From assembly GCA_039961635.1 (NCBI GenBank), contig JABRWB010000005.1:1-64000 (forward strand): a stretch of 64,000 bases of DNA, given 5' to 3'. The stretch's first letter is position 1; the number at the start of each line of letters is the position of its first letter. This stretch comes from a bacterium (GTDB lineage Bacteria > 4484-113 > JAGGVC01). Below are positions 36,353 through 44,308 of the stretch, piece by piece. The notes under the pieces were generated by a model, which saw only the letters and a program-made list of their open reading frames with translations, did no database searches and was not told the origin of the DNA. A program made the translations under genes and the position numbers.

Positions 36353-37117
36353 ATGGATATTTCGTTTCGCGATTCGTTTCTGGCGCGCTGGGAGAAGTAC
36401 TTCCCCGGCGCGGAGCCGCCCGTCGCGTTCTTTTACGCGGAATCGCCGGGCGATGCGGAAGTGCGCAAGCCGCAGACCCAGCACGCGTGCATCATCGGCG
36501 ACCTGGCGCGCGTGCGCGCGGGCCGCGCGATGGCGTTCGACGAGTGCGGCGCGATCTGCGGCGGTGCGAAGCGGTATCTCGGATTCGCGCCGGGGCTGCG
36601 CGAGGGATTCGAATATTTCCTTTCCTACGGAATCCCCGGAAAGATGGATGGCGAGCGCTACAAAAAAACGCCCGAAATCGTCAAAGAACTTCTTGCGAAA
36701 ATGCCGAAATTCGACGCGCCGAAACCGTACATCGTTTTCAAGCGGTTCGACATGCTTGACGCGGCCGACTCGCCCGACGTCGTCATTTTTTTCGCGACGC
36801 CCGACGTGATGTCCGGGCTGTTTACATTATCGGGATTCGACGAGGCGGAGGCCGAAGCGGTAATCGCGCCGTTCGCCGCGGGCTGCGGGAGCATCGTTCA
36901 ATATCCATACCGGGAACTCGCGAACGGGACGATGCGCGGCGTAATCGGGATGTTCGACGTGAGCGCGCGGCCGTGCGTGCCGGCGGACAGGCTCACGTTC
37001 GCCGTGCCGTGGCCCAAGTTCGTGCGGATGGCGGAGAACATGGACGAAAGCTTCCTGATAACGAACTCGTGGAAGCTCGTTCGCAACAGGATGGAAAACG
37101 CTGCGCGGCGGGCGTAG
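36353..37117 (+). CDS. DUF169 family protein
   Basis: A 254-residue protein that fits DUF169 over its full length. It has PPVAFFYAESP, HACIIGDLARVRAGRAMAFD, CGAICGGAKRYLGF, a central VIFFATPDVMSGLFTLSGF block and RGVIGMFDVSARPCVPAD. Cysteines are conserved in the family, whose function is unknown; a metal or heme-like site has been suggested for relatives. A good GGAGGGAGG lies just before the ATG. It appears to be a single gene. Confidence 0.85.
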   Translation: MDISFRDSFLARWEKYFPGAEPPVAFFYAESPGDAEVRKPQTQHACIIGDLARVRAGRAMAFDECGAICGGAKRYLGFAPGLREGFEYFLSYGIPGKMDGERYKKTPEIVKELLAKMPKFDAPKPYIVFKRFDMLDAADSPDVVIFFATPDVMSGLFTLSGFDEAEAEAVIAPFAAGCGSIVQYPYRELANGTMRGVIGMFDVSARPCVPADRLTFAVPWPKFVRMAENMDESFLITNSWKLVRNRMENAARRA

Positions 37118-37136
37118 GGGCGCACTGCGTGCGCCC
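37117..37136. repeat. Short palindromic hairpin after the DUF169 gene
   Basis: GGGCGCAC and GTGCGCCC are perfect inverse copies around a TGC loop. The hairpin overlaps the DUF169 stop region. It has no T-run after it and may be a repeat element rather than a terminator. Confidence 0.5.
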
Positions 37137-37162
37137 GCATTTCTGGGATCTAAATAATTGCG

Positions 37163-37354
37163 CTATGCAGGAACGGGCATGCCGTCCTCTTCGAGGACCT
37201 CGATGTAAAGCCTGATGGCCGTCTTGATGTTGGCGATAGCCTCAACGCGGCTTTCGCCTTGCGTGACGCATCCCGGCAGGCTTGGGCATTCCGCCACCCA
37301 CATGCCGGACTCGTCCTGGTAAACAAGAACCCTTCTCGAAGCAACCTCGGTCAC
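37163..37354 (-). CDS. HicB-like antitoxin-family protein (solitary)
   Basis: A 63-residue protein with the HicB partial RNase H fold pattern: VLVYQDESGMWVAECPSLPG and CVTQGESRVEAIANIKTAI, ending in a helix. It starts with GTG. No hicA-like gene is adjacent. It lacks a DNA-binding tail, as is usual for short HicB proteins. Role unknown: it could be an orphan antitoxin. Confidence 0.8.
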   Translation of the reverse strand: MTEVASRRVLVYQDESGMWVAECPSLPGCVTQGESRVEAIANIKTAIRLYIEVLEEDGMPVPA

Positions 37355-37379
37355 GAAAAGATTATACCCCGAAATAGAC

Positions 37380-38350
37380 CTAATCCTGATTTATCACGCC
37401 GCTGCCGCCCCACAACACCATCACAACGCCGTCCGGGATGCCGTCGGGGACAAGTTTGACCGGCATCATCAGATCGCCGGTCGGAGTCCACACGTCTTTG
37501 CCTTCGTTGTTGGGATACGCGAATCCTGCGAGAAAATATCCAGCGGGCTTCGCATCTTTCGGCGCGTCGTAGCGAATTGGCTGTCCGTTGTCGTCCAGTG
37601 GAATATAAACGAAATTGCCTGAACACACCATCCGCCTGCGCTTTTTTTCTATCGGCTCGTCCCAATTGAACGGATACGCGTCCCACCACGCGAAAAGATC
37701 CTTGCCTAGTTCGTATCCGAGGCAGAGGTTCGCCATTTCTTCCCCGTCCTCGCCAAAGCGCCCGCCTTCGCCCGATAGGGGTCGGGGATCAGATTTAAAA
37801 ACATGCTTTTGAATCCGCATAGCATCAGATGACTGCGTTTTTAGTGTCGACAAAATGTTAACTGGAAAACGCGTAAGGTAATATTCTGACAGAATGCTTG
37901 GATTACTCATTGGGTCAAAAGGGTAATTGCCAATGTCCTCATTGAAACACTCAAGCGCGATTTGAACGTCGTGCAAGCTGTGTTGGGTTTGGCTGTCGTA
38001 AGTTATTATGCACATCTTAGTGAACGGGCTTGTGTAGGGATTAAGAAACCACGCGGCAAACGCACCGATGAAAAATCCGACAAAGCAGTCAAAATGGACC
38101 TCCTCCCTAAATGGCCAATAAAAAGCGTGAGTGCAAGCGAAAGGACAATAAGGACGGCGGCGAATGCCGCCAGCGAATTGTTGTATCCGATGGCATCGAC
38201 GGGTCGCGTTTGATTCACAATATCCTGCCATGGAAAAGGATCAAGATTGAGATTCTCATTATTCCTCTGAAGATCCTTTATCCAACTTACTAGGGATACG
38301 GCACCTACGCCAAGGTACAAAGACAGGACGAATTTGCCAGTAATCTGCAT
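37380..38350 (-). pseudogene. Frameshifted membrane protein with pseudopilin-like segment
   Basis: Two overlapping frames complement each other. The first (start near 38350, or a TTG at 38440) encodes TM segments FVLSLYLGVGAVSLVSW and LAAFAAVLIVLSLALTLFI. The hydrophobic pattern then continues only in the second frame (DCFVGFFIGAFAAWFLNPY). The switch must occur near 38098-38112 in GGGAGGAGG. The rest contains VQIALECFNEDIGNYPFDP, like the T2SS pseudopilin motif in which Leu/Asn/Gly-Tyr-Pro occur, and a conserved C-terminal domain. It is probably a pseudogene, unless assembly is wrong. Confidence 0.6.
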
Positions 38351-38436
38351 TGCCCCGCGCCATCCGGGACGATCGACTTCCACCGAAATTTCCTGTTTAG
38401 CGGACTCAGTCAATATTGGCCACTTCCCAATTCCCG

Positions 38437-38619
38437 TCAAGAGCAGGAATAATAAATAGAATTGTTCCCGTCGTTTTCAAAAAACAGCCGCACGGCGTCC
38501 CTGGCCATCTCCTTCAACTCGGCCATCGTCTCGCCCTGCGTGAATATGGGATAGCCAAGCGCGCGGGCGCGGTATCCGCACTCCGGATCCTCGCGCACTT
38601 CAAAAATGATTTCGCTCAC
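38437..38619 (-). CDS. Truncated HicB/DUF1902-like protein
   Basis: A 60-residue protein whose start matches HicB-like proteins (SEIIFEVREDPECGYRARAL, then FTQGETMAELKEMARDAVRL). The usual C-terminal RPxVIRLHF-type end is replaced by NNSIYYSCS, so the gene seems cut. No toxin gene follows. It may be a decayed antitoxin. Confidence 0.65.
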   Translation of the reverse strand: MSEIIFEVREDPECGYRARALGYPIFTQGETMAELKEMARDAVRLFFENDGNNSIYYSCS

Positions 38620-38675
38620 GGAATCACCTCCGGGAATAATATACCCGCCATGCAGGTTACCAATACGCAGCCATG

Positions 38676-39299
38676 TTACCAGCCCGCGGGCTTATGAATG
38701 CTGCCCGTGCCGTCGGTCAATCTGTCGGGCAGTTGGCAAGCGGCAAGCGCGTTTGCGCGAATGGGCCGGTAGAAATCGCAGGCGTTTTGAAGTGCTGCGC
38801 TGGCGCGCTTCTGGGGATTTACGATCCCGACGCGCTTGCCAGCCAAATTTCTTGCGGTTCTAATGGCCTCAAGCAAATCCGAGTCGTTTGTTACAACCAG
38901 GGCCGAATCAAAGCGATCCAACAAGGCGTCCGCAACCAAGTGTGTCGCCAAATTTACATCGGAGCCCTTCTCCTGAGTCTTAAGCACTTTGACAAGCTTT
39001 GGAGCATTTGGTGCCGATCCTGCCAATGGCAGTGCGACAACGTTGGTTAAAAACCTCCCCAGGTGTATCTCCACAAGGGGATTACATCTAAGCGCTCTCA
39101 GATAAACCTGTTGCCTGAACCTTTTTCCAGACGAACCGCCCCGGTCTTTCACAAGGGCGGTAAAGTATTTGACGCGCTGAATATCTTGGCCCGGCGCAAG
39201 TTTGCGAGTAAGTGCCACAAGATCGAGCCAGCGAAACGGCGAATCCTTAAGGCATCCGTAATACAGGTTGAAGCCGTCGATATAGGCGATTACGCGCAT
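38676..39299 (-). CDS. NYN domain (PIN-like) nuclease family protein
   Basis: A 207-residue protein with the NYN/LabA-like pattern: IAYIDGFNLYYGCL at the start (first Asp), a middle block KTQEKGSDVNLATHLVADAL (Asp) and FDSALVVTNDSDLLEAIRTA (acidic triad), then GKRVGIVNP. These Asp residues form the metal site of PIN-like RNases. The start was chosen at the Met of RVIAYIDGFN (39299). It shares a divergent or intergenic region of about 100 bases with galK. RNA cleavage is inferred. Confidence 0.85.
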   Translation of the reverse strand: MRVIAYIDGFNLYYGCLKDSPFRWLDLVALTRKLAPGQDIQRVKYFTALVKDRGGSSGKRFRQQVYLRALRCNPLVEIHLGRFLTNVVALPLAGSAPNAPKLVKVLKTQEKGSDVNLATHLVADALLDRFDSALVVTNDSDLLEAIRTARNLAGKRVGIVNPQKRASAALQNACDFYRPIRANALAACQLPDRLTDGTGSIHKPAGW

Positions 39300-39396
39300 T
39301 GGAATGCAAAGGCCGCCGAAAAGGCGGCCTTGAGCCCGGCGCCGAGGCATCCGGGCGGGACGAACGTGCCGATTATACCCAAAAGGCACGGGATAG

Positions 39397-40647
39397 TCAA
39401 CTTTTGAGTGGCTGTAAATGGATTTGCAACATTCCCGCCCCGTCCCCCGGCTCCGCGACAAACCACGGCATCTTGCGGCCGAACCGCGCCCGGCCCTCGT
39501 CCCAAATTGCCGCGAGAAGCGATTCGCTGCCGCGGATCGCGGCCGCAGAGAGCAGCGCGATCACGCACCCCCCCCACCCCGCGCCGGTCACTCGCGCGCC
39601 CAGGCACCGCCTGTCCTGCGCCAGCCGCTCGACCAGCCAGTCCGTCTCCGGAGTCCCGCATCCAAGCGAGCAAAGCGAACCGTGCGAATCGAACATCAGA
39701 TTCCCCGCCTGCCATGGATTGCGGTGCTCAAGCGCGCTCCTGAACGTTTTCACCCGCTCGTTTTCGAGAAAGAAATGGTCGAGGTAAATCCGGTCGGTTT
39801 CGTCGAGCCGTTCGCGCGCCGCGGGATACGCGTCGAGGCCGAGCACCCGCGGATGCGAAACGCGCTCGTCTAGCTCTTTCAATTTCGCCGCGACGGACTC
39901 CATCCGCGCCCGAAGCGACGCGTACCGCCCGTCGGAAAGATCGCGGCGCACCCCGCTGAATATCACCGCGAATGCATATCCCATCTCCGCGAGAACGCCG
40001 AGCGGGATTTCCTCGAACTCGCGGTGGTAGCAGTCAAGCAAAAGCGCTTGGCCCGCGCGCGCGTGCGCGATCACCGCCGGATCCATCCATCCGCAAGGCG
40101 TCCCGGCGCGGCGCTCGGCAAGGGTAGCGATTTCGATTTTGTCGTCCGCCGAAAGTCCTAGCGAAAACATCGCGTCGAGCGCGCCCAGCGTCCCCATCGC
40201 GAGCGCCGCGGAGCTTGACAGCCCCGCGCCGACGGGCAAGTCGCCGGAGATGTGCAGGCTGCATCCGTTGATTTCGAATCCGCGCTCAGCGAGAATCGCG
40301 AGAACGGCCGCGATAATCGGATAACTTCCGGGCGATTCCGGCGAAACCGGCTCGATTCCGCGATTGGTAAATAACTCCGATGCAACGTTTATTTTTTGGG
40401 AGTGCGGCGGCTTGCCGCCGCCTGTTTTTTCCCCGCCTTGAGCACCGGCGAGCCGGTGCACTCCCATATTTCGGCCCGCGGCGGCGTACAGCGACGGGCC
40501 GATCGCCATCGGCAGGCAGAATCCGCCGAGGTAGTCGGTATGGTCGCCGATGATGTTGACCCGCCCCGGCGCGCGGAAAATCACTTCCGGCGGGGCGGCG
40601 AAAAGCTCCGTGAATCGCGTTCCGGCGGTTGCGGAAAGGTTTTCCAT
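39397..40647 (-). CDS. galK: Galactokinase with in-frame palindromic insertion
   Basis: Galactokinase (GHMP family) phosphorylates galactose. The markers are APGRVNIIGDHTDYLGGF, GDLPVGAGLSSSAALAMGTL (ATP loop), and GARVTGAGWGGCVIALLS. At 416 residues it is about 30 longer than E. coli GalK. The excess is residues ~61-83 (GAQGGEKTGGGKPP), encoded by palindromic copy 40398-40465. The insertion lies between conserved blocks at a likely surface loop. It may keep function; folding has to be tested. Between galK and miaA lies a second copy of the element. Confidence 0.93.
   Translation of the reverse strand: MENLSATAGTRFTELFAAPPEVIFRAPGRVNIIGDHTDYLGGFCLPMAIGPSLYAAAGRNMGVHRLAGAQGGEKTGGGKPPHSQKINVASELFTNRGIEPVSPESPGSYPIIAAVLAILAERGFEINGCSLHISGDLPVGAGLSSSAALAMGTLGALDAMFSLGLSADDKIEIATLAERRAGTPCGWMDPAVIAHARAGQALLLDCYHREFEEIPLGVLAEMGYAFAVIFSGVRRDLSDGRYASLRARMESVAAKLKELDERVSHPRVLGLDAYPAARERLDETDRIYLDHFFLENERVKTFRSALEHRNPWQAGNLMFDSHGSLCSLGCGTPETDWLVERLAQDRRCLGARVTGAGWGGCVIALLSAAAIRGSESLLAAIWDEGRARFGRKMPWFVAEPGDGAGMLQIHLQPLKS
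40398..40465. repeat. Palindromic element copy 1, inside galK
   Basis: 68 bases beginning GGGAGTGCGGCGGCTTGCCG and ending CACCGGCGAGCCGGTGCA then CTCCC. Terminal GGGAGTGC and GCACTCCC are inverted. Two internal hairpins (GGCGGC/GCCGCC and CACCGGC/GCCGGTG) frame a TTTTTT-rich middle. It lies in the galK frame, with no stop. Confidence 0.9.
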
Positions 40648-40669
40648 CGCCGCGAGTTTAGCATCGTAT

Positions 40670-40736
40670 GGGAGTGCGGCGGCTTGCCGCCGCCTGTTTT
40701 TTCCCCGCCTTGAGCACCGGCGAGCCGGTGCACTCC
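40670..40736. repeat. Palindromic element copy 2, galK-miaA intergenic
   Basis: Identical to copy 1 over 67 bases, lying just upstream of the galK start region and next to the miaA end. The two identical copies 272 bases apart show recent duplication or transposition. Confidence 0.9.
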
Positions 40737-40746
40737 AAAATCATTT

Positions 40747-41880
40747 TCAATGCTGCAAAAGCCACTCCCTTATTTGCCCCACCGCTTCCTCCGGCGGGCA
40801 ATCCGGGCCGACGGGGAGGAATGTCACGTCGTTTAATTGATGCCGCAGCCACGTGACCTGGCGCTTCGCGTACTGGCGGGTGATAACCGCGGTGCGCTCG
40901 ATCGCGGCCGCCGCGCTCGTTTTGCCGTCTATCACCGCAATCGCTTCGGGATAGCCATGCCCCAAAAGCGCGCGCGCGTCGCGCGGCACTCCCGCGGCAA
41001 GGAGCGCGCGCACCTCTTCAATGAAACCGGATTCGAACATCTGCTTCGCCCGCGTGTGAATCCGCTCGGCAAGCCATGCCCGGTCGGGAAGCAGCGCGAA
41101 GATTTTGTATTCAATGGTTCCAACCAAACGCGTACCGGGAAGCGCGCCCTTCAGGGCGCGTCCGGAATTCGATTCGTTTTCCGCGCTGCCGTTGTCATCC
41201 GCATTTACGCGGCCTGAAGGCCGCGCTTCCCGGTCAATTGTGTTTGCATATGAATTCCACTCCACGACCTGCCTTTCCGCGGCGGCGGCGACGTCCGGCG
41301 GCGCGATCCCCCCAAGCGGAGATGCGATTTCGCTCCGATGTAAATAACAATACCTTTCAATCGCGCGGGTGATCCGGTGCGGATTGAAAAACGATTCCGG
41401 CTTGATCAGCCCCTCAATCAGTTTGTACACAAGCGGCGCGACCGCGGCGGCCCCCGCGCCCTTCACCCACGCTTCAAGCGGCGGGCGCAACACCGGTGCC
41501 GCGGGCGCGTCGTACTCCATCCCGCCGGCAAGCGACTTGACGCACAGCCCGCTGCCGCCGACGATAATCGGAATTCTTCCTTCCGAAACAACTTCCGCGA
41601 TCGCGCCAAGCGCCATCTCCCGCCAGCCGTGAACCGTCAGGTCGCACTTCGGATCGCACGCGCCGAGCAGCTTGTGAGGCAACACCGAAAGCTCGTCCGC
41701 AGACGGCTGCGCGCTGCCGATCTCCATTCCGCGCATCACCTGGCGCAGGTCGGCGGGGATCGCGGTCAGCGGGAAATCGCGCGCCAGCGCGACCGCCGCG
41801 GCGGTCTTGCCGCTGCCGGTCGGCCCCATGAGAACGGGAATCGGCGCTCCGAATTGGCTGTTTCTTTCGTTCATTCGCAT
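40747..41880 (-). CDS. miaA: tRNA dimethylallyltransferase with in-frame insertion
   Basis: MiaA adds the dimethylallyl group to A37 of tRNAs. Motifs: PVLMGPTGSGKTAAAVALAR (P-loop), ADLRQVMRGMEIGSAQPS, IIVGGSGLCVKSLAGG, NPHRITRAIERYCYL, RALLGHGYPEAIAVIDG and ITRQYAKRQVTWLRHQ. About 377 residues, longer than the usual ~310. The excess includes residues ~216-249 from a palindromic element (41134-41234). ATG at 41880 or 41874. The frame extends upstream without motif support. Confidence 0.93.
   Translation of the reverse strand: MRMNERNSQFGAPIPVLMGPTGSGKTAAAVALARDFPLTAIPADLRQVMRGMEIGSAQPSADELSVLPHKLLGACDPKCDLTVHGWREMALGAIAEVVSEGRIPIIVGGSGLCVKSLAGGMEYDAPAAPVLRPPLEAWVKGAGAAAVAPLVYKLIEGLIKPESFFNPHRITRAIERYCYLHRSEIASPLGGIAPPDVAAAAERQVVEWNSYANTIDREARPSGRVNADDNGSAENESNSGRALKGALPGTRLVGTIEYKIFALLPDRAWLAERIHTRAKQMFESGFIEEVRALLAAGVPRDARALLGHGYPEAIAVIDGKTSAAAAIERTAVITRQYAKRQVTWLRHQLNDVTFLPVGPDCPPEEAVGQIREWLLQH
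41134..41234. repeat. Second palindromic element type, inside miaA
   Basis: About 101 bases with inverted ends ACCGGGAAGCGC and GCGCTTCCCGGT and internal hairpins GCGCCCTTCAGGGCGC and GCGGCCTGAAGGCCGC. The miaA frame reads through it without stop (EARPSGRVNADDN, SNSGRALKGALPG). Only one copy is seen in the window. Confidence 0.8.
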
Positions 41881-41936
41881 TTGCCAAGTGAAAATCATAG
41901 CGCGTGCGCAAAAACTTTCCGGACATACCTGGCGCG

Positions 41937-41964
41937 TTGATTTTCCGAAAGCCGATGTTACAAT
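41937..41964 (+). promoter_or_regulatory. Candidate promoter of the first PKD lipoprotein gene
   Basis: TTGATT (41937-41942) and TACAAT (41959-41964) with a 16-base spacer. The gene starts about 105 bases downstream, after an AGGAGG site. The same region is upstream of miaA in the other direction. Confidence 0.45.
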
Positions 41965-42068
41965 AAATTTGACCGGCCGGTCAGTCAGCATCGGCATCCA
42001 GTGATGTGAGGGAATGCTGACGCCGATTCCACCGGAACCGCAATCGCGGAATCAAGGAGGTTTACAAG

Positions 42069-44120
42069 ATGGGGAGTTTCAGATTCGCCGCAGCCGCAGC
42101 CGCGGCAATTGCCGTTTCCTTTTTGGCGTTTTGCGCATGCTCGGCGGGCGGGAACAGGAGCGCTTCGCCCGAAGCCTCGTATATTTCGGAAATAGACACT
42201 ATGCTGGCCCCCTTGGGAACGGACCCGGCGGTTTTCGAAAGCCTGCGCCAGGAATTGAAGCGGCAATTGGAAATTGCCGCCACGGATCCCGGGAGATTCA
42301 CTGCGAAGGCACCGACCGGCCCAGCTGGATACGTCGGCGACCTCGTCTACAGTCCTGGACCAAATCAGCTTTCTTGGACCTATGTCAACGCAGGCGATTA
42401 CGACTGCAATGGCGAGGTTGGGGTTGCGGACATAACTCCGATAGCGCTTCACTTCCTGCATGCAATTGTTGTGCCTACAGGATGGCCCGATGCCCAAGAT
42501 TACTTTATTGACGGCGATCAATCTGCCGAAATAGGCGTTTCGGATTTGACTCCAATCGCCCTGAATTTCCTCAATACCGTGGCTTCCTACGACATAATCA
42601 CATCGGATTCCGAAAACGGAAACTACACAATGATCGGCAGCATCAGCCTGCCGTCCCCTCCCACTTTTCCATTCACGATAAACGCGGATATGCCGGCCGG
42701 ATCCCTCGGTTGGATAAGGGTGCAGCCAATCGACGGAAACGGCAACGCCGGCGAACAAAGCAATGCCATTCAAGTAGCCGGAGTAAACCAGCCGCCGGTC
42801 GCGGATTTCAGTTATTCGCAAACCGGTGGATTCAATGTTGAATTCAACGGGACGTCCTCATACGACCCGGACGGCGCAATCGCACAGTACGAATGGGATT
42901 TTGAAAGTGACGGGACGTACGACTGGCAGCACATTTCCGGTATCGGGAATCACAATTACGGCGGGGCGGGCCAATGGGAATGCACGCTGCGCGTAACTGA
43001 CGACGACGGCGATACTGGCACGATTACAAAAACCGTGTACGTCGTGCAGCTTGCGACGAATTGGACGCTGGTCGATCCGTTCCCTGTATCCGAGCATTAC
43101 AGCCTTCCTTCCTGCACTTACATCGGCGACCAGCTTACCGGACAGCCCGCAATTGCTTTTTACACCGGTAATTTCGACACCGGCTTTGCTGCCGCGACCG
43201 ACGGGTATGGCGCCGCTTGGGGTACGGTCACAACCATCGATACATATTTGATTAAAAGTCTTGCGCTTGCCGAAATCGGCGGGAATCCCGCTATTGCGTA
43301 CAACGATTACACGAACCAGCAGCTCAATTACTGCAGGGCACAGGACTCCGCGGGTACAACATGGGGCAGTATCGTAGTGGCTGACGCAACGCAGTTGGCG
43401 GGTGAGCAGTATCTCGACATGATCGAAGTTGCAGGCAGGCCTGCCATAGCCTATTACATGGACGGCGCAATCGATTTCGTTCGTGCGGCGGACGCAACCG
43501 GAGATACTTGGCTTTCGCCTATTCAGCTGCACGCCTGGCCTCCGTCGGGCTCCTACCTTTCGATGGCGATGGTGGGAGGCAATCCCGCTGTGGCGTTCCA
43601 AAACAACTCGCCGGTGAATCCCAGGTACACAAGCGCGCTGGACCCGCAGGCTACAAGCTGGTCCCCGGAAGCCGACATTAATTCGGATGGCGATTCGAGC
43701 GCATGGATTTCGCTCGTGCAACTGGAAACCATACCCGCAAGGCCCGGAGTTTTCGGCAGCTGGAACGGCGCGACTCAGCTGGTCTTCTACCGAGCGATGG
43801 ACACAGCCGGAACCACTTGGGAAGCACCCCTCGTTCTCACAGGCGGAACAGACTACGGCATCACCGAGGTCAGCGCCGCAATCGTCGGCGGTTACCCCTG
43901 CATTGCCTACGCGGAGCGCAATTACGTTAGCGGCCACACCAATCTCGCGTTCAAGCAGGCGGTCTCGCCGGATGGCTCGGTTTGGGCACCCACAGTCTAC
44001 ATCGGGCTCGACCTGACACCGGAGGACGTGACTTTGATCGATGTGCGGGGCAGGCCGGCGATCTGCTATTACCTACAGAGCGACGACACCACGCATTATG
44101 CGTTCAGTCCGGCTCCGTAG
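42069..44120 (+). CDS. Lipoprotein with dockerin-like, PKD and propeller-like repeats
   Basis: A 683-residue secreted protein. The signal peptide ends with a lipobox-like AFCACSAGG. A helix (VFESLRQELKRQLEIA) follows. Residues ~107-161 hold two EF-hand-type loops (DYDCNGEVGVAD and DGDQSAEIGVSD) spaced as in type I dockerins. A fibronectin-like segment comes next, then one PKD domain (near 243-325, SSYDPDGAIAQYEWDFESDG). The last ~350 residues are six to seven propeller-like repeats of the form GxPAIAYYD...RAxDxxGTTW. Strong AGGAGG at the start. Likely cell-surface attached; ligand unknown. Confidence 0.82.
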   Translation: MGSFRFAAAAAAAIAVSFLAFCACSAGGNRSASPEASYISEIDTMLAPLGTDPAVFESLRQELKRQLEIAATDPGRFTAKAPTGPAGYVGDLVYSPGPNQLSWTYVNAGDYDCNGEVGVADITPIALHFLHAIVVPTGWPDAQDYFIDGDQSAEIGVSDLTPIALNFLNTVASYDIITSDSENGNYTMIGSISLPSPPTFPFTINADMPAGSLGWIRVQPIDGNGNAGEQSNAIQVAGVNQPPVADFSYSQTGGFNVEFNGTSSYDPDGAIAQYEWDFESDGTYDWQHISGIGNHNYGGAGQWECTLRVTDDDGDTGTITKTVYVVQLATNWTLVDPFPVSEHYSLPSCTYIGDQLTGQPAIAFYTGNFDTGFAAATDGYGAAWGTVTTIDTYLIKSLALAEIGGNPAIAYNDYTNQQLNYCRAQDSAGTTWGSIVVADATQLAGEQYLDMIEVAGRPAIAYYMDGAIDFVRAADATGDTWLSPIQLHAWPPSGSYLSMAMVGGNPAVAFQNNSPVNPRYTSALDPQATSWSPEADINSDGDSSAWISLVQLETIPARPGVFGSWNGATQLVFYRAMDTAGTTWEAPLVLTGGTDYGITEVSAAIVGGYPCIAYAERNYVSGHTNLAFKQAVSPDGSVWAPTVYIGLDLTPEDVTLIDVRGRPAICYYLQSDDTTHYAFSPAP

Positions 44121-44308
44121 ACTAACAACTTATAATCGGATTGCTTAGGCAAATCCGGGCAGCCGCCCTGCCAAGTCGCGCGCAATCGGCAATTACTGGT
44201 AAAATCATCGCGTCCGGCTTTTCGGGACGCTGACTCATAAAACTGCACGCGGGCTTCGGCCCGATTCGGGAACCCTTGTCGGGGCTCCAAAGCACTTGGA
44301 GGTGCGGA

